Assembly (NCBI GenBank): GCA_024138015.1
Contig: JAMXBB010000011.1
Location: forward strand, 80,835,551 to 80,899,550
Source: Lumnitzera littorea
Lineage: Eukaryota; Streptophyta; Magnoliopsida; Myrtales; Combretaceae
Length of the DNA stretch: 64,000 bases
Direction of reading: 5' to 3'
Notes under the pieces: model-generated
What the model was told of the DNA's origin: nothing
What the model saw: the letters and a program-made list of their open reading frames with translations, nothing else
The model's database searches: none
In this document: in pieces, positions 9,364 to 22,600 of the stretch
Layout of the letters: each line of letters starts with the position of its first letter
Position numbering within the stretch: the first letter of the stretch is position 1
Program-made: the position numbers and the translations under genes

Positions 9364-12300
9364 AACCAAAGGTAATTATGGATGGATACTTGAAATTTGA
9401 ACCTTTAAGTACAATTAGCATATAGAAGAATATTCTATAAATATAAAATCAATACAAATGAAATACAATTACTATATAATGACATAAATATATATTATTT
9501 AGTAGAAATTATTTTCTATGACTAATTTTCTTTAGCTTTGGTTATTGTAAAACACATAGATGAATGCAAAATAATTAAAATAATTTTCAGTGAGAGCAAT
9601 GTAACATGCTAAAAGCAAGTATTAAGACGATATTAGAAAGGTGTTGATTTGAATATAAAGATAAAAATAAAAAATAAAAAAAGGGCTCTTTGAGAAATGA
9701 TATTGCATTTTCTTAGTTTAGACAAATGCTTTTTTTTTTTTTTCCCAATTACTCTATTGGGTCATCCTTTTAAAGGGGGATGCTGATAGATGATGAGTTA
9801 GATGGGATGTAAGGAATGAGTGTAGAATGAGAAAATATCAAATGTGGCGTTATAGAGTATATATTCATACTCTATGGGATCATCTTCTCTCTTTTACTTT
9901 TTTTCTCTGAGTTTTTTGAATGGGGGACATAGAAATCGGAAAAAAAAAAAAAAAAGACACTGTAAGATTAATGTCTTTTTAGTTAATAATAGTATTATGT
10001 AAACCAAAGTCCTCACGGAAAATTAACCAAAGTTAATAAAGGTAAATCAAGAAAGAGGCCGTTTCAAAAAAAAACTAAACCAAAACTCAACCTAATTTTT
10101 GCTTCTTCTTTTTTTTTTTTCACTACTCTTAGCTTGAAAATTTCTAACGAATCGTTGATTTCTTTTTGGTTGAGATATCTCGAACCTAAAAGGAGAGAAA
10201 AAGCATTGATCGAGAAACTTAAATACAATGTACATTTTTCTAAGTACACAAGCATATTTAGAGAAATTATATATATATATATATATATTTATAAACATAA
10301 TATGACATATAAATGTATACAGTTATATATAGCTTTACCAAACAAATTATATGTACAAAAATTAAGAGATAATCAAGTAACCCTATTATATAAAGTAACT
10401 ATTCATACTCTACTTGCTTGAACAAGTTTTGGGTGAATAATGAAGATCATAAGGTAGGTCTAAGTAATAATTTTGTAAAACTTACTCCTATTAGTGAGGA
10501 TATAGGTATAATGTCTTATGTCTTGTATCCACAGTAGACTGTTTAAAGGTATAATAAAGGATAGATTTCAAGATACATTATACTTATTAATATTAAATAT
10601 TATCAATAAATAAAAAAATAAATAAGAATGCTACATTTTTTTTTACCAAAAAATATTTTATTAAGAAAGAAAGGGTCCAAACATGAAAAATGCAACTCTA
10701 AACCTAAAACTGCCTTTCTCTTTCTTCTATACATTTTATTTCCGTTCCACTTCTTCTTTCCCATTTTTGATGTGCTAACTTTATTTTAGTAATGTCATAA
10801 TAATAAACGAGAATATTTGCATACACATATTTCAAACTATTAGCCAAGTGCAAAAAGAAAATTTTTGACATGTAAAAAGAATTTGCTTGAATTTGCTATC
10901 AATAAACACGAAATGTAGAGATCTATATAAGAGAAAAAAAAATTTACAAATCTTATAAAATATCTTATACTTTATAGGTTTTATAAAATATAGGTTCTAT
11001 AATAGTCTTAAGGTATTACACTGTTTGCTTCACTTCTAAAAATTTGAAAATCTATACCTACAATATTAAGTATGGACATGGCATAATAACCTACCCTAAC
11101 CTAGCCTATCCTACCCACTTGGAACAACTCACCCCTATATAATAAATATTATATCGGAAGCCTTTGCACCAGTTCATAATTATTATGTTTTGGTCATTCA
11201 TAAGCTTTCCTCTCTGGTGCTTCATTTACATCACCTTTTGGCTATTTACAATATTTTGCTCTTTACGTTATTAATACCCTCCACCAATTTACAATTTCTT
11301 TTAGTTTTGTTTCTTCTTGATGATACCTTTTGAGCATTTATCATTTTCTGTTTGCAATTTACACGTTTTTATTAACAAAAATAATTGGCCATGTATAATT
11401 TATCATTTTTTATCGCATATACCTCTTCATTTCTAATATGTTTTTTTCCCCCTTTTCCATTTAACAAATTTTTCCCTATATATCAAAAGATACATCCTCC
11501 CTACAAATGATGATACATATAAATTTGCAACATCTGTACGAGTTATTGTTAATAAATGATTTTACACATGATTAAGGAATTGTAAGTTGTTCTGAATAAC
11601 ACATCATTTTATATAAACGTGGATATGCCAACCATTTTCGTATAAAAATTACAATGTGCAACGTATATTTATGTAATAAATAGTTGTATAGAAAATTCAT
11701 GAAAAATATTATTTTTTATACCAATCCCGATAGTCTTTCAAGTAAGTTTATTATTTTCGTTCACATAATATAATTTGAAATCAAAATCTACACATAACGC
11801 AAGGGTTGAGCTAATTAGTTTACAACCTAAGGAACAAAACATCTTGACTTGGCTGCCCCAAGCAAGTAGTATAATTCATGATAAAAAATCTTGAAACGCC
11901 ATTGAGATATAAAACGATAAAAATATAACATCTTATATACATGTAGCATATAAGTTAAATATGATACCAAGCACTCAAAGTAAATTTCACGGTAACCCTT
12001 TTTTCCACTAAAACGAGTAGCAAAATTAATTTTTTCTTTTTTAATCCCTCATTTTTATATGTAAAAATCAATGAACGAGAGAGTCAGAGCCTAATTAATC
12101 TAGAAGAAATCTAGGGGGGACTGATTACTTTGCTTACACAGGACATATATCCGACACACACACACACACACACACAAAAAGATATGCAGTACTCATGAAC
12201 ATGGAAAAAAATCAATGTTCTTTTCGCTGGAGGAAAAAATGGTAGTAGAACTGTAGAAATGAATTGAATGTCACATATGTCTAACCCGCAAAATTTCTAA

Positions 12301-12388
12301 AGAAAAATATAAACAAGAGATGGCAATGGTTAACCTACATCATCACACGGATCAAGTAATAAAATTTTAACACCTCTCTCCTGTGGAT
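9364..12388. other. Intergenic region between the MULE and the 3' end of CCC1
   Basis: AT-rich DNA with poly-T/A runs (near 9730, 9940 and 10108) and a TA repeat at about 10268-10289. Short overlapping ORFs at 10064-10421 have no recognisable domain. A poly-T followed by ACCAAAAAATATT near 10637 looks like the 3' tail of a minus-strand LINE. A (CA)n tract is at 12154-12175. The CCC1 3' UTR must occupy the last few hundred bases, but I see no unambiguous poly(A) signal. Confidence 0.5.
12154..12175. repeat. (CA)n microsatellite
   Basis: Eleven CA units, just downstream of the CCC1 stop codon, probably in or beside its 3' UTR. Confidence 0.9.
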
Positions 12389-13580
12389 TTATGTATATAA
12401 AGTTACAACATCCCTGCGGTATCCTCTTACCATCAAGAGTCTAGGCACATTCTCAACCAACAAATCCATGTACTCCATGTAGAAATATGCGGGATGGTTT
12501 AGAGGGGGTGGAGGTAAACTCACAAGCACAACCGCAGCCATCCTCGAATGTCTGAGAATAGTTGAGTTCAACTTCAATGTAGTATAAAGAAACTTCTCCA
12601 CCTGCTGTTCATTCACGGAAACAGCCTTCCCATCAGCCATTAGAGGGGTTCCATCCCTCTCCGCTGCAGCCTTCATGTCAGCTAAATAATCGGCAATCCG
12701 TTGCTGAGCGGCAGCGAATGCTTCCAAAGATTCATCAGGCTGGGATCCACCCTCCACATTCACATCCCATGACTTCATCGATAAAACAATCACTTCAGCC
12801 TGCATTCGAAGATCATAAAGAAACTTCCTTACGTCAGCTTTGAGTTCCTCGGCGTCAGAGTCCTCTTCTGCGATACAGAACACCTGAATCTTACAACTTT
12901 CAAAGCTCTCCTTTGTGAGTAGAAGTTGTGAAAGCAGAAGCATGAGGCCACCATCCCTAACAATCCAGTACAAATCGATTGTGCCATACTGCCTTTGGTA
13001 CTCATTAGGCCATTCATCAAGACCCTTGATAATGACAACTGCTTTGTTTGCAACGATGCAGTCATTAATTATCCCAGTAAATGTTGTAGGGATTTCTGTG
13101 AGGTTTTCACGACGCCATATTTCAGGATACCGCATAACTACAATGTTTGGCTTCAGGTTACCAAGTCCCATGGTTTGTACAATGCCACGGAAGCCTTCAG
13201 ACATACTGGGAGCCACAACAATCTCAGCCACACCTTCACAATTTTTGTAGTCAATGTAAGTCCCAAGATTCTTGCAGGAAGTCTTAGCATCTTCAGCACA
13301 TTCATGGTAATCTCCATCAAGTATGGAGACAAAGATGGACATTCCTCTGCCTTTCTTCTTCATACAATTTGCAAAATCTGCAAGCTTTGGATGGCATGGC
13401 ACATTTTCTGGAAGCTTTCCCCAAGGCCGGCAGAAAATAAGAGGGATAGGGTACCAATTCTTTGGATGCACTTGGCTTGCTGCAATCATCACAAGAGGTA
13501 GATCATCATATGCACCACTATTACAATTAATTTCCACAACCATGCCACCAAAAAAAGGAAAAATCTCAAATAATATACAT

Positions 13581-13643
<63 letters not shown>

Positions 13644-16600
13644 AGATTTTAATCTATCATAATTAGCAAGCTGATGGGGGTCACACTGTGGCAGCAACCA
13701 TAGACAACAATTCTGATGGAGCAGCTTCAGCACTTTGACAAGGGAAAGGGTCAGTATCTGGTGTTAATTGGAGATTGCAAAGAAGAATTTACTACATCTT
13801 CTGCTAACAGGGACCTAAAGCAGTAGCAAATATTTTCTTGAAGAGCAAATTTTTCTGGAACAAAAGATGCCCTTATATTTGAGGAAGAAAACAAGCTATT
13901 TTCATCATTAGTTCATTTCGTAATAATGAAAACTTTAAAAGGGAACCACTCAAGTACATGATATTTTCTTTTCTTTTTGGTCAGCACCATGACATATAAT
14001 CTTGAAGGGAGGGATATGCAAATCCAGTAATTGGAAAAACTAAACAAGATATATAGTAGTTTGTTAAAAATATTCTGGGCCAAAACTTAAAACCAAGCAA
14101 CTTCAGTATACATAAAAGGCATGACAAAATGGATGCAAGCAAAATTCCCAAAACATGAAGCCATACCTCCTAGTGATCGAAGACTGCGAAGGGCTAGTTG
14201 AAAATAGGCACTTTTAAAACCATCACCCCAGTCACCAGCCTTTCCTTTGATGCTCACATAATAATAGATAAGACTTGCGAGGGCTAGGGATACCACAGTG
14301 AATGACCAGGAAATCAAGAACATAATCACTGCAGAAACAGAGAAGAACATTTCATAATCAAATACCATAGACGAATTCTTATGCACATGCAAAAGAAAAA
14401 ATAGAGCATGCATTCTGATAAAGCATCAACTCTGTGATCACTATCTACAGAAATAAAACTCATAATATCACTGCTTTGATTAATACAAAACAAACACCCA
14501 AAAAAATTCCTTCAGAACCTGGAAATACTCTACAAAATATTCTCGTAAGGCTGTGGATACTTAGGATCCTCCACCAAAAGAAACCAGGGTCAGACCCATC
14601 TACACTATATGTTTTACTGCTAAGTTTACCAATGGATCCATAATATCATTCACCACAAGATCCCATATCTCTAGTTCAATGGGCAAACATTCAGAGGAAG
14701 TCTACCCAAAAAAAAATTCAGACAAAGTCTATAGTCATTAACAACAGGACACTCAGACATATACTAGAGCAATCGAGAGCCATACCAATACACAGTGATG
14801 CTCCAAGTAGAGAGAGGCTCCAGTGATGGAACTTCCACCGAGGACGCCAACTAGGGGCATCTAGGAGATCTAGAAGGAAGCAAGACAAATTCACACCAGC
14901 ATAGCATAGGAGGAAAAACATGGTAATAGTCGGAGAGATAAGATCCAGATTCCCAATTACCACACACCCAATACAGAGAAATGCAGTAAAGAAGGTAGCA
15001 ATGTGAGGTTCACCCCCATCAGAGACCTTGAAATAGTTGAGAATGGGAAGGATATCATCATTTGCTATAGCTGCAAGCAAACGTGGGGCACCTGTAAGGC
15101 TTTGAAGAGCTGCACCTAATGTAGAAAGGATGATCCCAACGTACACAATTAGTGGGAAAGGCCAGGCAATTGTAGCAGTAAGAAGCCTGAATATACAAAA
15201 AGGTTAGGAGACAGGTTTCAAAGCTTATACCACAAGGAATATGTACGCATCCTGTGATTATATGGAGGAAGTGGCTATAATGTGTTGAAACATTTGGCAG
15301 ACACAAACTAAACAAACCACATTTGCAGAAAGCAGATGATCCTACAGAAGAAATCCAAGTAGATAGCCTCATGATAACAAAAATTTCGCAGCTGACTGAA
15401 TGAAGATTTGAAAACCAATCACCTGCTGTGATTTCCATATTTACTATATCAACTAGGTTGAGGCCCGTTTATGCATGAGCTTTTCAATTTTGTTTAATGT
15501 TATCAACTTACTTTTAACATCACAGATGAATAGTTTAAGACACATGATGATGGATAAAAAGACTACGCAATCAAAGAAATTTCCAAATGAAGACTCAAGA
15601 AAAAACTGATAGTCAGTACTATATTTCTAAAACATCTAATGTATTCCAATAATATAATTAATATAATATGTTACTTCACTCCTTGTTATAGTAGCAAACT
15701 ATGATAGTGTAGATGTTCAATGCAATCTGCATATAATAGAAATTCAGTGCATTATTCCTAACACTATAATTAAACCATCTAATTTATTCAAAGTAATTAT
15801 GTTTCATATGATCCAAAATAGCCGTAAATGCCAATTATTGGTTTCATTTATCACTTTTTTGCATGTAATTTCACCTTGTAATGTTGACATTCAGTCATTT
15901 CTTACAACGTAATGCTTTAAAGATTTTCACCTAATGAAATGTTTAAAAGATTATTTTATTGATTTAACTTAATTATTGGTTTTGAGTGAAAAGAAACACA
16001 AGCGCCAATTTTTTATATTTTATCATATGTATGATTGCCTAGTCTTAGGAGGTAAATTTGAAAAATAAAATACAAATAGTTAATTCACCAAATTTGCATG
16101 ATTGGATTTAAATTTATTTTAACCCCATATGCAGTAAATTACTCATACATCCAAAGTGACCAATTCAGACAATAAAAAGTGAATGCAATGGAATCACATG
16201 GATATTATTTTTCATTAGCTTGACTCTCAGTCAAATGAATAGCACGATTTATGTAATATGTATTATACCCCAATAACTCAAAAACCACTTCAATTATAGT
16301 ACCATAATTCTCTCTTGTGAATAGTATTAAACTGAGAATATATAACTACCATATTGCAGATATAGCTACAATAATACATTCGCAATATGTATTTTTTCCT
16401 ACTATTTATCAATTGGACCAGGCCTTCTCTTTTTTCTTGTCGATGCAATAATTTTTATTTTTGGGTTCATAGTTCACTCCGTGGCATCAGTTAGCATTCT
16501 ATTGTCTTGGCCTTCTTGCTCTGGGTTCACAGTTGCAGTTTCTAGGCTACCTAGTTCCTTTCCACCATCATCCAAGCTATCTTCTTTCTCTATTCACTTC

Positions 16601-19600
16601 CTTTTCCTTCAACCATGACAATCCAACATTATCTCCATCAAAAAGCATAGGAAACCTACCTCAGCTCCCTTATCATCTAAATCCAAAATGCCTTGTATCT
16701 CTAGCAAAAAACTTGTTTCAGACCCTCTAAAATCTCCTTCAAACTCTCCACTTTCCCCTAATGTTGAACCTAACACTGCCCTGAAGCACGGGAATACTGC
16801 CTTGGGAATAGGAAAGGTAGTTTCGGCTTGTCTTCTCAGCTTAGAGGAATGGGAAAGGCCTTCCAGATTCCTGGCAATGCTGCAGAGGTTTCAAATCCTG
16901 TTGATGGTTCCAAGGAATAACCTTTCCTACTTCATAGTACTCCTGCTACTGAGGTTAGAGTTGACCCAGGAAAAGTTTTTTGTATAGGAGCTCTCTACCT
17001 TTATCCCCCTTGAAGAAAGCCTGTTCAAACATTCCCATCTAAATAAAAGTTCACCAACATGGAACTTGGTGATGCTCCTCGTCTAACACAAGGCAACCTT
17101 CTATGATTCTTGTTTCTGATTCTCTTTCTGCTGGACATCCCTGTTCTACTGATTTACTTCTGCCAAGTTTGCTCCCACTCTCAATTTAATGCACAGCCTG
17201 AAGTTAATGTGAAAACTACTTCCCTCCAGTGAACAATGGCAACAAGTTAGTAGTGGCTCCTCCAAGAGAACTGGCAAAGTATGGAGAAAAAATCTAGAAA
17301 AATATTTTGGTTGGTTATTCCTTGGGTCAATGCCTCCCCCTTTCCAAGGAGAAATTGCTCAATACCTTTGAAACAGAGACGGCCTAGTAATGACACAGGG
17401 CTTTCTTCTTCAAGTTTTCTTATGAAACCTCAACTAGTGAAGGTTTTCAAAGTAACCTAGTACCTTCTTCCTAGTCGTTATTTGATCCCAACACTGGCAA
17501 ATTGGCATGTCCTTGGCAAGAGTCAAGCGTAACTCCATCCTGGTTTGGGTTCAACTTTGGAATGTACCAAAGGAGCCTTTCCACAAGCAAAGAATAGGAC
17601 ATGTGATAAGCAGATTGGGGAAGCTGTTGTTGATGGATTTAATATAAACAAGAATATAGCAGTATACTAGAGCTCATGTGGAGTTTAAGGCCTTTATGGA
17701 GTTTGTGCAACAATTAAAGTCTAAGGTTTGGCTGGTTCAAAAGTGCCAGTGGAAGTGGGGTATCAATGGCTACCTCCTAGACATGGTTCTTGTCTTGTTT
17801 TTGGCCATAAGGAAACTGTGTGCAGCAAGAAAGAAGTTTAACCTGCCTCCTTGCTTGTCCCAGTCGCTACTGCAGAGAAAGATGGGCAAGTTGTTTCTCC
17901 AAAAAAGTTTGGCAAGGCCCCTAGGAGGTAGCCATTGATAAGGAGGAGTCCCCTCCTAGGGAGTCAATAGGAAGTCGGTTGAATTGTTGGCCGGTGACTG
18001 GAAATTTCCAATCAGTAACTGGAAAACAAAGGCCGACAAGTGGGAGATGGCAATCAAAATTTGGAGAACGAGTTGCTGACGTCACGTGGAGGTCAGTGTT
18101 TGGGAGTGGATGAACGGAGGAGGTGGAAAATGGACAGTGGCAGTCCAATATAAGTGGAGATTGGTCAAGAAGGGTGTTTGGAGGCCAAGAAGTCAAGTTT
18201 GATGTCTGGAAACCAGAATAGAGGCTTGGTGAACAAAGAGAGAAGAAATTGAGTTTTCGAGGAACCTGATGATCATTACATGTCAATGCTTCTATTATAC
18301 CAATTTTTGAAGGAGTATATTATCTACACTGGTTAGCCTTGACAGAGCAATATTTTGAAATTCATAGAACTGGCTAAGGTTGAAAAGTAGCTCTGGCAGC
18401 TATGATGATGCATTAAATGTCCATTTATTGCATCAAATGCTTCATCGCTGCCTTCCACATCTTGATCAGGAGACATTAAGCAAGAACTCTTGCTTAGATA
18501 TGGAGGTCAGGCCGCAAGTGATGCATATGAGTGTGTGTCTACACTTCAACAGTCCACTTCGGTCACTGCTTATTTTGAAGACTTCAAAGCTTTAACTTCC
18601 TTAATTCCAGAAATAACTGAATTAGAACTTCTTGGCTATTTTCTTGGTGGGTTGCACCAAGATATTAGGCCAAGAGTTTGCACTTTGAGACCAATTTCAT
18701 TAGCCGAAGCCATGGAAGTGTCACTCACAGTTGAGAAAGAGTTTGATTATGGGATTGCTACCTCACATCAAGTGCAATTTGGTGATGTTAGTAAATCTGG
18801 TCAAATTGATAGTGGGGTACAATGGCATGCTACCTTGCAATATTAAGGTCCTTCAAACCCCATACATGCTGGGAATTTCAACAATTCGTAGCCTTGGAGA
18901 TCAAAATCCAATGGTACCAATGTACCTGTTTCTGGCGCCTCCAAACAACTTGCAAGTGGCAAGGAAAATTCTTTTGTGACTGATGCTGGTTCTAATGGTG
19001 AGCACCAGCATCTTGGTGTGAAGGGACAGCAAAATATGTCATATTCAGAGTTTGTGTGGAAGCAAAATAAAGGCTAGTGTTTTCGATGTGACCAACCTGT
19101 TCACCCCACATAAGTGTCCAAACAAATCTTTACAGGTTTATGATTCCTTAAAGAGTGATAACGAATGGGTGGAAGTCAAAGAACACTTGATGATGATGGC
19201 TGAACTCATCCTATTATACTTTCTTATTTTTATCTTTAGGGACAATGACAACATTGAGGGGGAGGGAAATCAATATGACCCTAGATTTTAAGTGTGTAAG
19301 TCAGTGTGTGTGATGATCATGGCTGAACTCATCCTATTATACTTTCTTATTTTTATCTTTAGGGACAATGACAACGTTGAGGGGGAGGGAAATCGATATG
19401 ACCCTAGATTTTAAGTGTGTAAGTCAGTGTGTGTACCGTGCTTGTGTGTTAGCTGTTATGTATGGTGTTGTGCTGATATTTGTGTTGTATTATGAATGGC
19501 AACTGTAATGAGTGAGTAACATATTTGTAAATACGGTTACTTAGAGTGAGTGAGTGACATATTTGTAAAAGAGTGAAATAGAGCCGATATAAATAATGGT

Positions 19601-22600
19601 TAGTAGTAATAGTCAGTTAGAAAATTAGCAAGATAGTTGGCTCGTAAGCCCCAGCAGAGAACTTACCGATCTTGGATGTGCTGTCACTGGTCCATGTAAG
19701 CTCAGCTTCACATCCTGAGGTCTCTATTTTCAATTTTATTGTCTTCCTCAATTCATCTAGTTCTTTACATCTTAACCACATATTACATCAGCTCAATAAT
19801 CCCCTTGGGGCTTTGTGTACTTTACAGCCAAGAAAAGGGAAAAAAAAAAATGAGACTTAAAGGGTATCTCTAATTGATGTGGAAACCAAGATGAGAAAGA
19901 AGAAATCATCCAAGGTAAGGGGTCACATTAACACCTAGCTGGATCATTTTGTCAAGTCCAGGAGGAAGGATTTGGATAGGGGGGGAATGCAAGAATTTGG
20001 AGAGTTATGGTTGACTGTTCCTTAGACCAAGTGGTGCATTATGAGTGTGAGCATTGGGCTTCTATATTAATATAATTACTGACCAAAACAATTTTTTTTT
20101 AAGAAAAAAAGAGTAGATCTATATTATATTGTATTTAACACTTAAATATGTAACTAAGGAGTTTCTATATTAAATTTTCCTATAGCTATACAATTATAAA
20201 GTTTATGTAATTGGATAGTCAAACACTCATGTCATTCTTACTTTGTTTAAGCACCTAATAAACAACGCATCTAATGAACATTTTGTGGGGGAAGTAAATT
20301 TTTCTCATCCAATTTAGCTTAGTGGCTGCACATACTACAATTGCATTGGGACTAATCTTGCTCTATCACTATGAAGAGCAGCGACAATGTCACGTGAGTT
20401 ATTAGAGCCTAGCAAGATTTAAATAATACTATTTTACACATTGCACATAAGTTATTCATTTGCAAACATACATTTTTAACCATACATAATCATTACATGA
20501 CTATAAAATAGCTAAAAACTCAAGTCAAAAACAAAAGTCTCCATATACCTAAGGAGGTTAAATTTTGATTGGATACATATTAATAAAATAATTGTTTCAA
20601 ATCTCTCTAATTGAGCTGCATCCTATAATATACAGTTCATTTGATCGATATTACTTAAGTTCGCTTAGTGAAAATAAATTATCTTGTAATTCATTAAAAA
20701 AATTTTCTTTATCATCTACCCAGACAGTGTTTCTCAAATTTAGATCCCTCTCAAAGGTTATTTGATCCATGCAAGTTTTCTACATTATCACACTGAAGGA
20801 TCTCTCACTCATTTAATGAGCTTATAATATTTATTGATAAGAAATGAGCTTATAATATTTGATAATTTATAGTCATGACATAAGAGAATAATATTACTTT
20901 GATTTTTTAAGTAGAATTTCAAAATATTTAAAATCAGTTCTCTGAACCTTTCAATTTCCTCATCATGCCTGTTTTAGATCCTTCAAATTCCCATATTCCC
21001 AAAGTGTCCAAATGTTATGGCAAAGGAAAGTAAAGAGTCCAGGTAACACGGTTCAAAATGACAAACTAATCATGTATATATTAAACATTGATATGCAATA
21101 AAGGAAAATTACAATTTATATTTGCATAGCTTAACAAAACTTATATAGTTTATACAATTGTATAATCATACAACCCTGTCATTTTCAACATGTTGAGCAG
21201 AATACATAATATGCATCTTAATAACCATTTTTAAGAGTATGTGTTCTATATTTATCGTCTATATTATAATAGATATAATAGCTATGTACCTGTAAATATA
21301 TAATATAACTATGTGTTTCATGCATGGATTATCTATAATGACATGTATGGTCAAGTAAATTAATTAATTATATGTACAGTATATTTGGCATCATAATGAA
21401 ATAATGTATGGTCAAGTAAATTAATTAATTATATGTACAGTATATTTGGCATCATAATGAAATAATTTTTTCCTATTTTACATAACTGTCTCCCTCCCTC
21501 CATCTCTCTCACTCTCTAGATGCAGGATAGGTTTATTAGAAGATACAATAATTAAAAAACCACCCCTCTTCAAGAAGAAAGAAGCCAAAACTAGAAGTAA
21601 ACTAAATAGTAAACAAGGAAAGGAAACTGGAGTTAAGAAAGAAGGCAATACCTGTCTGTCAAAAGTTTCTCTCTAGTGGCTAGGGCTCCAAATAATAAAG
21701 CAGAAATAATATATAGAACAGTTGTTGTGAGAGTTGCAGCAAGTGTTCCAATGGGTATAGAACGCTGTGTGTCCTTCAGAGAAGCTGATCGATTTGAACC
21801 TGCCATAATTCCAGTGACAGCAGGAAAGAAGAGCCCAACCAGCGAACTGAAACAAGAGGACAAATAAGAAGCTAGTAGGAAAGAGCAGGACCAGAAAGAT
21901 GTTAATGGAAAATAATTCACCCACCCAAAACTCGGACATAAATCATCACTATTAATTAAGGACCCCTAAAATTACTATTGGACTGGCTTATCGCATGGCA
22001 TGAATAAAAACTACTAATATCCTAGGAACACTTGAACCTTCCAATGTCGTACATAAAGATAGAAAATAATAATTCTGACTTGCTTTAGTTCTCTAAGTAA
22101 TGTTATTAATATAAGCCCTTCTATGACCTGTCTCTCCTAAAATGACTCCTAATGAACTAATAATTATAATCAGGAAAAAAGATAACAGCATAAATTAACG
22201 AGCCTAAAGAATATATTGTTTGTTTTTTTTGGGTGAATGAGATATTTTCATTGCACAAGATGTACATAAGATGTGTACAAAAATCAAAAAACACTCCACT
22301 ATTCAAGCCTATAGTGTCAGAAAACAAAAGGATACTAGGGTTGAATAATGGATAACCTATTCAAAGCCCTAGAATTTACAAAGTGCAAACTATCAATGTT
22401 CTTAAAATCGAATCTATACTATTTGTGATCTCATTCACCCCGTCTTCCATTTCTTTACTTCCATATGAAATAACATCCAACAGCAAATGCTTTCCTTTGC
22501 CTTACATTGAGGCCTCTCATGTTGGGTGCATCCAAAAAATGAGTGGTCGTGTGTCTCCTCTTCATAACAGCATAAGTAGCATGTATTTTCCTCAATGAGA

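Noticed and set aside
10064..10421. ORFs of 63-95 codons on both strands
   Set aside because: They overlap each other around a TA repeat and poly-T. Lys-rich or Ile/Tyr-rich composition is expected from such DNA.
12915..13652. Several plus-strand ORFs of 109-168 codons
   Set aside because: They are antisense shadows of CCC1 exon 13, whose minus-strand frame is conserved.
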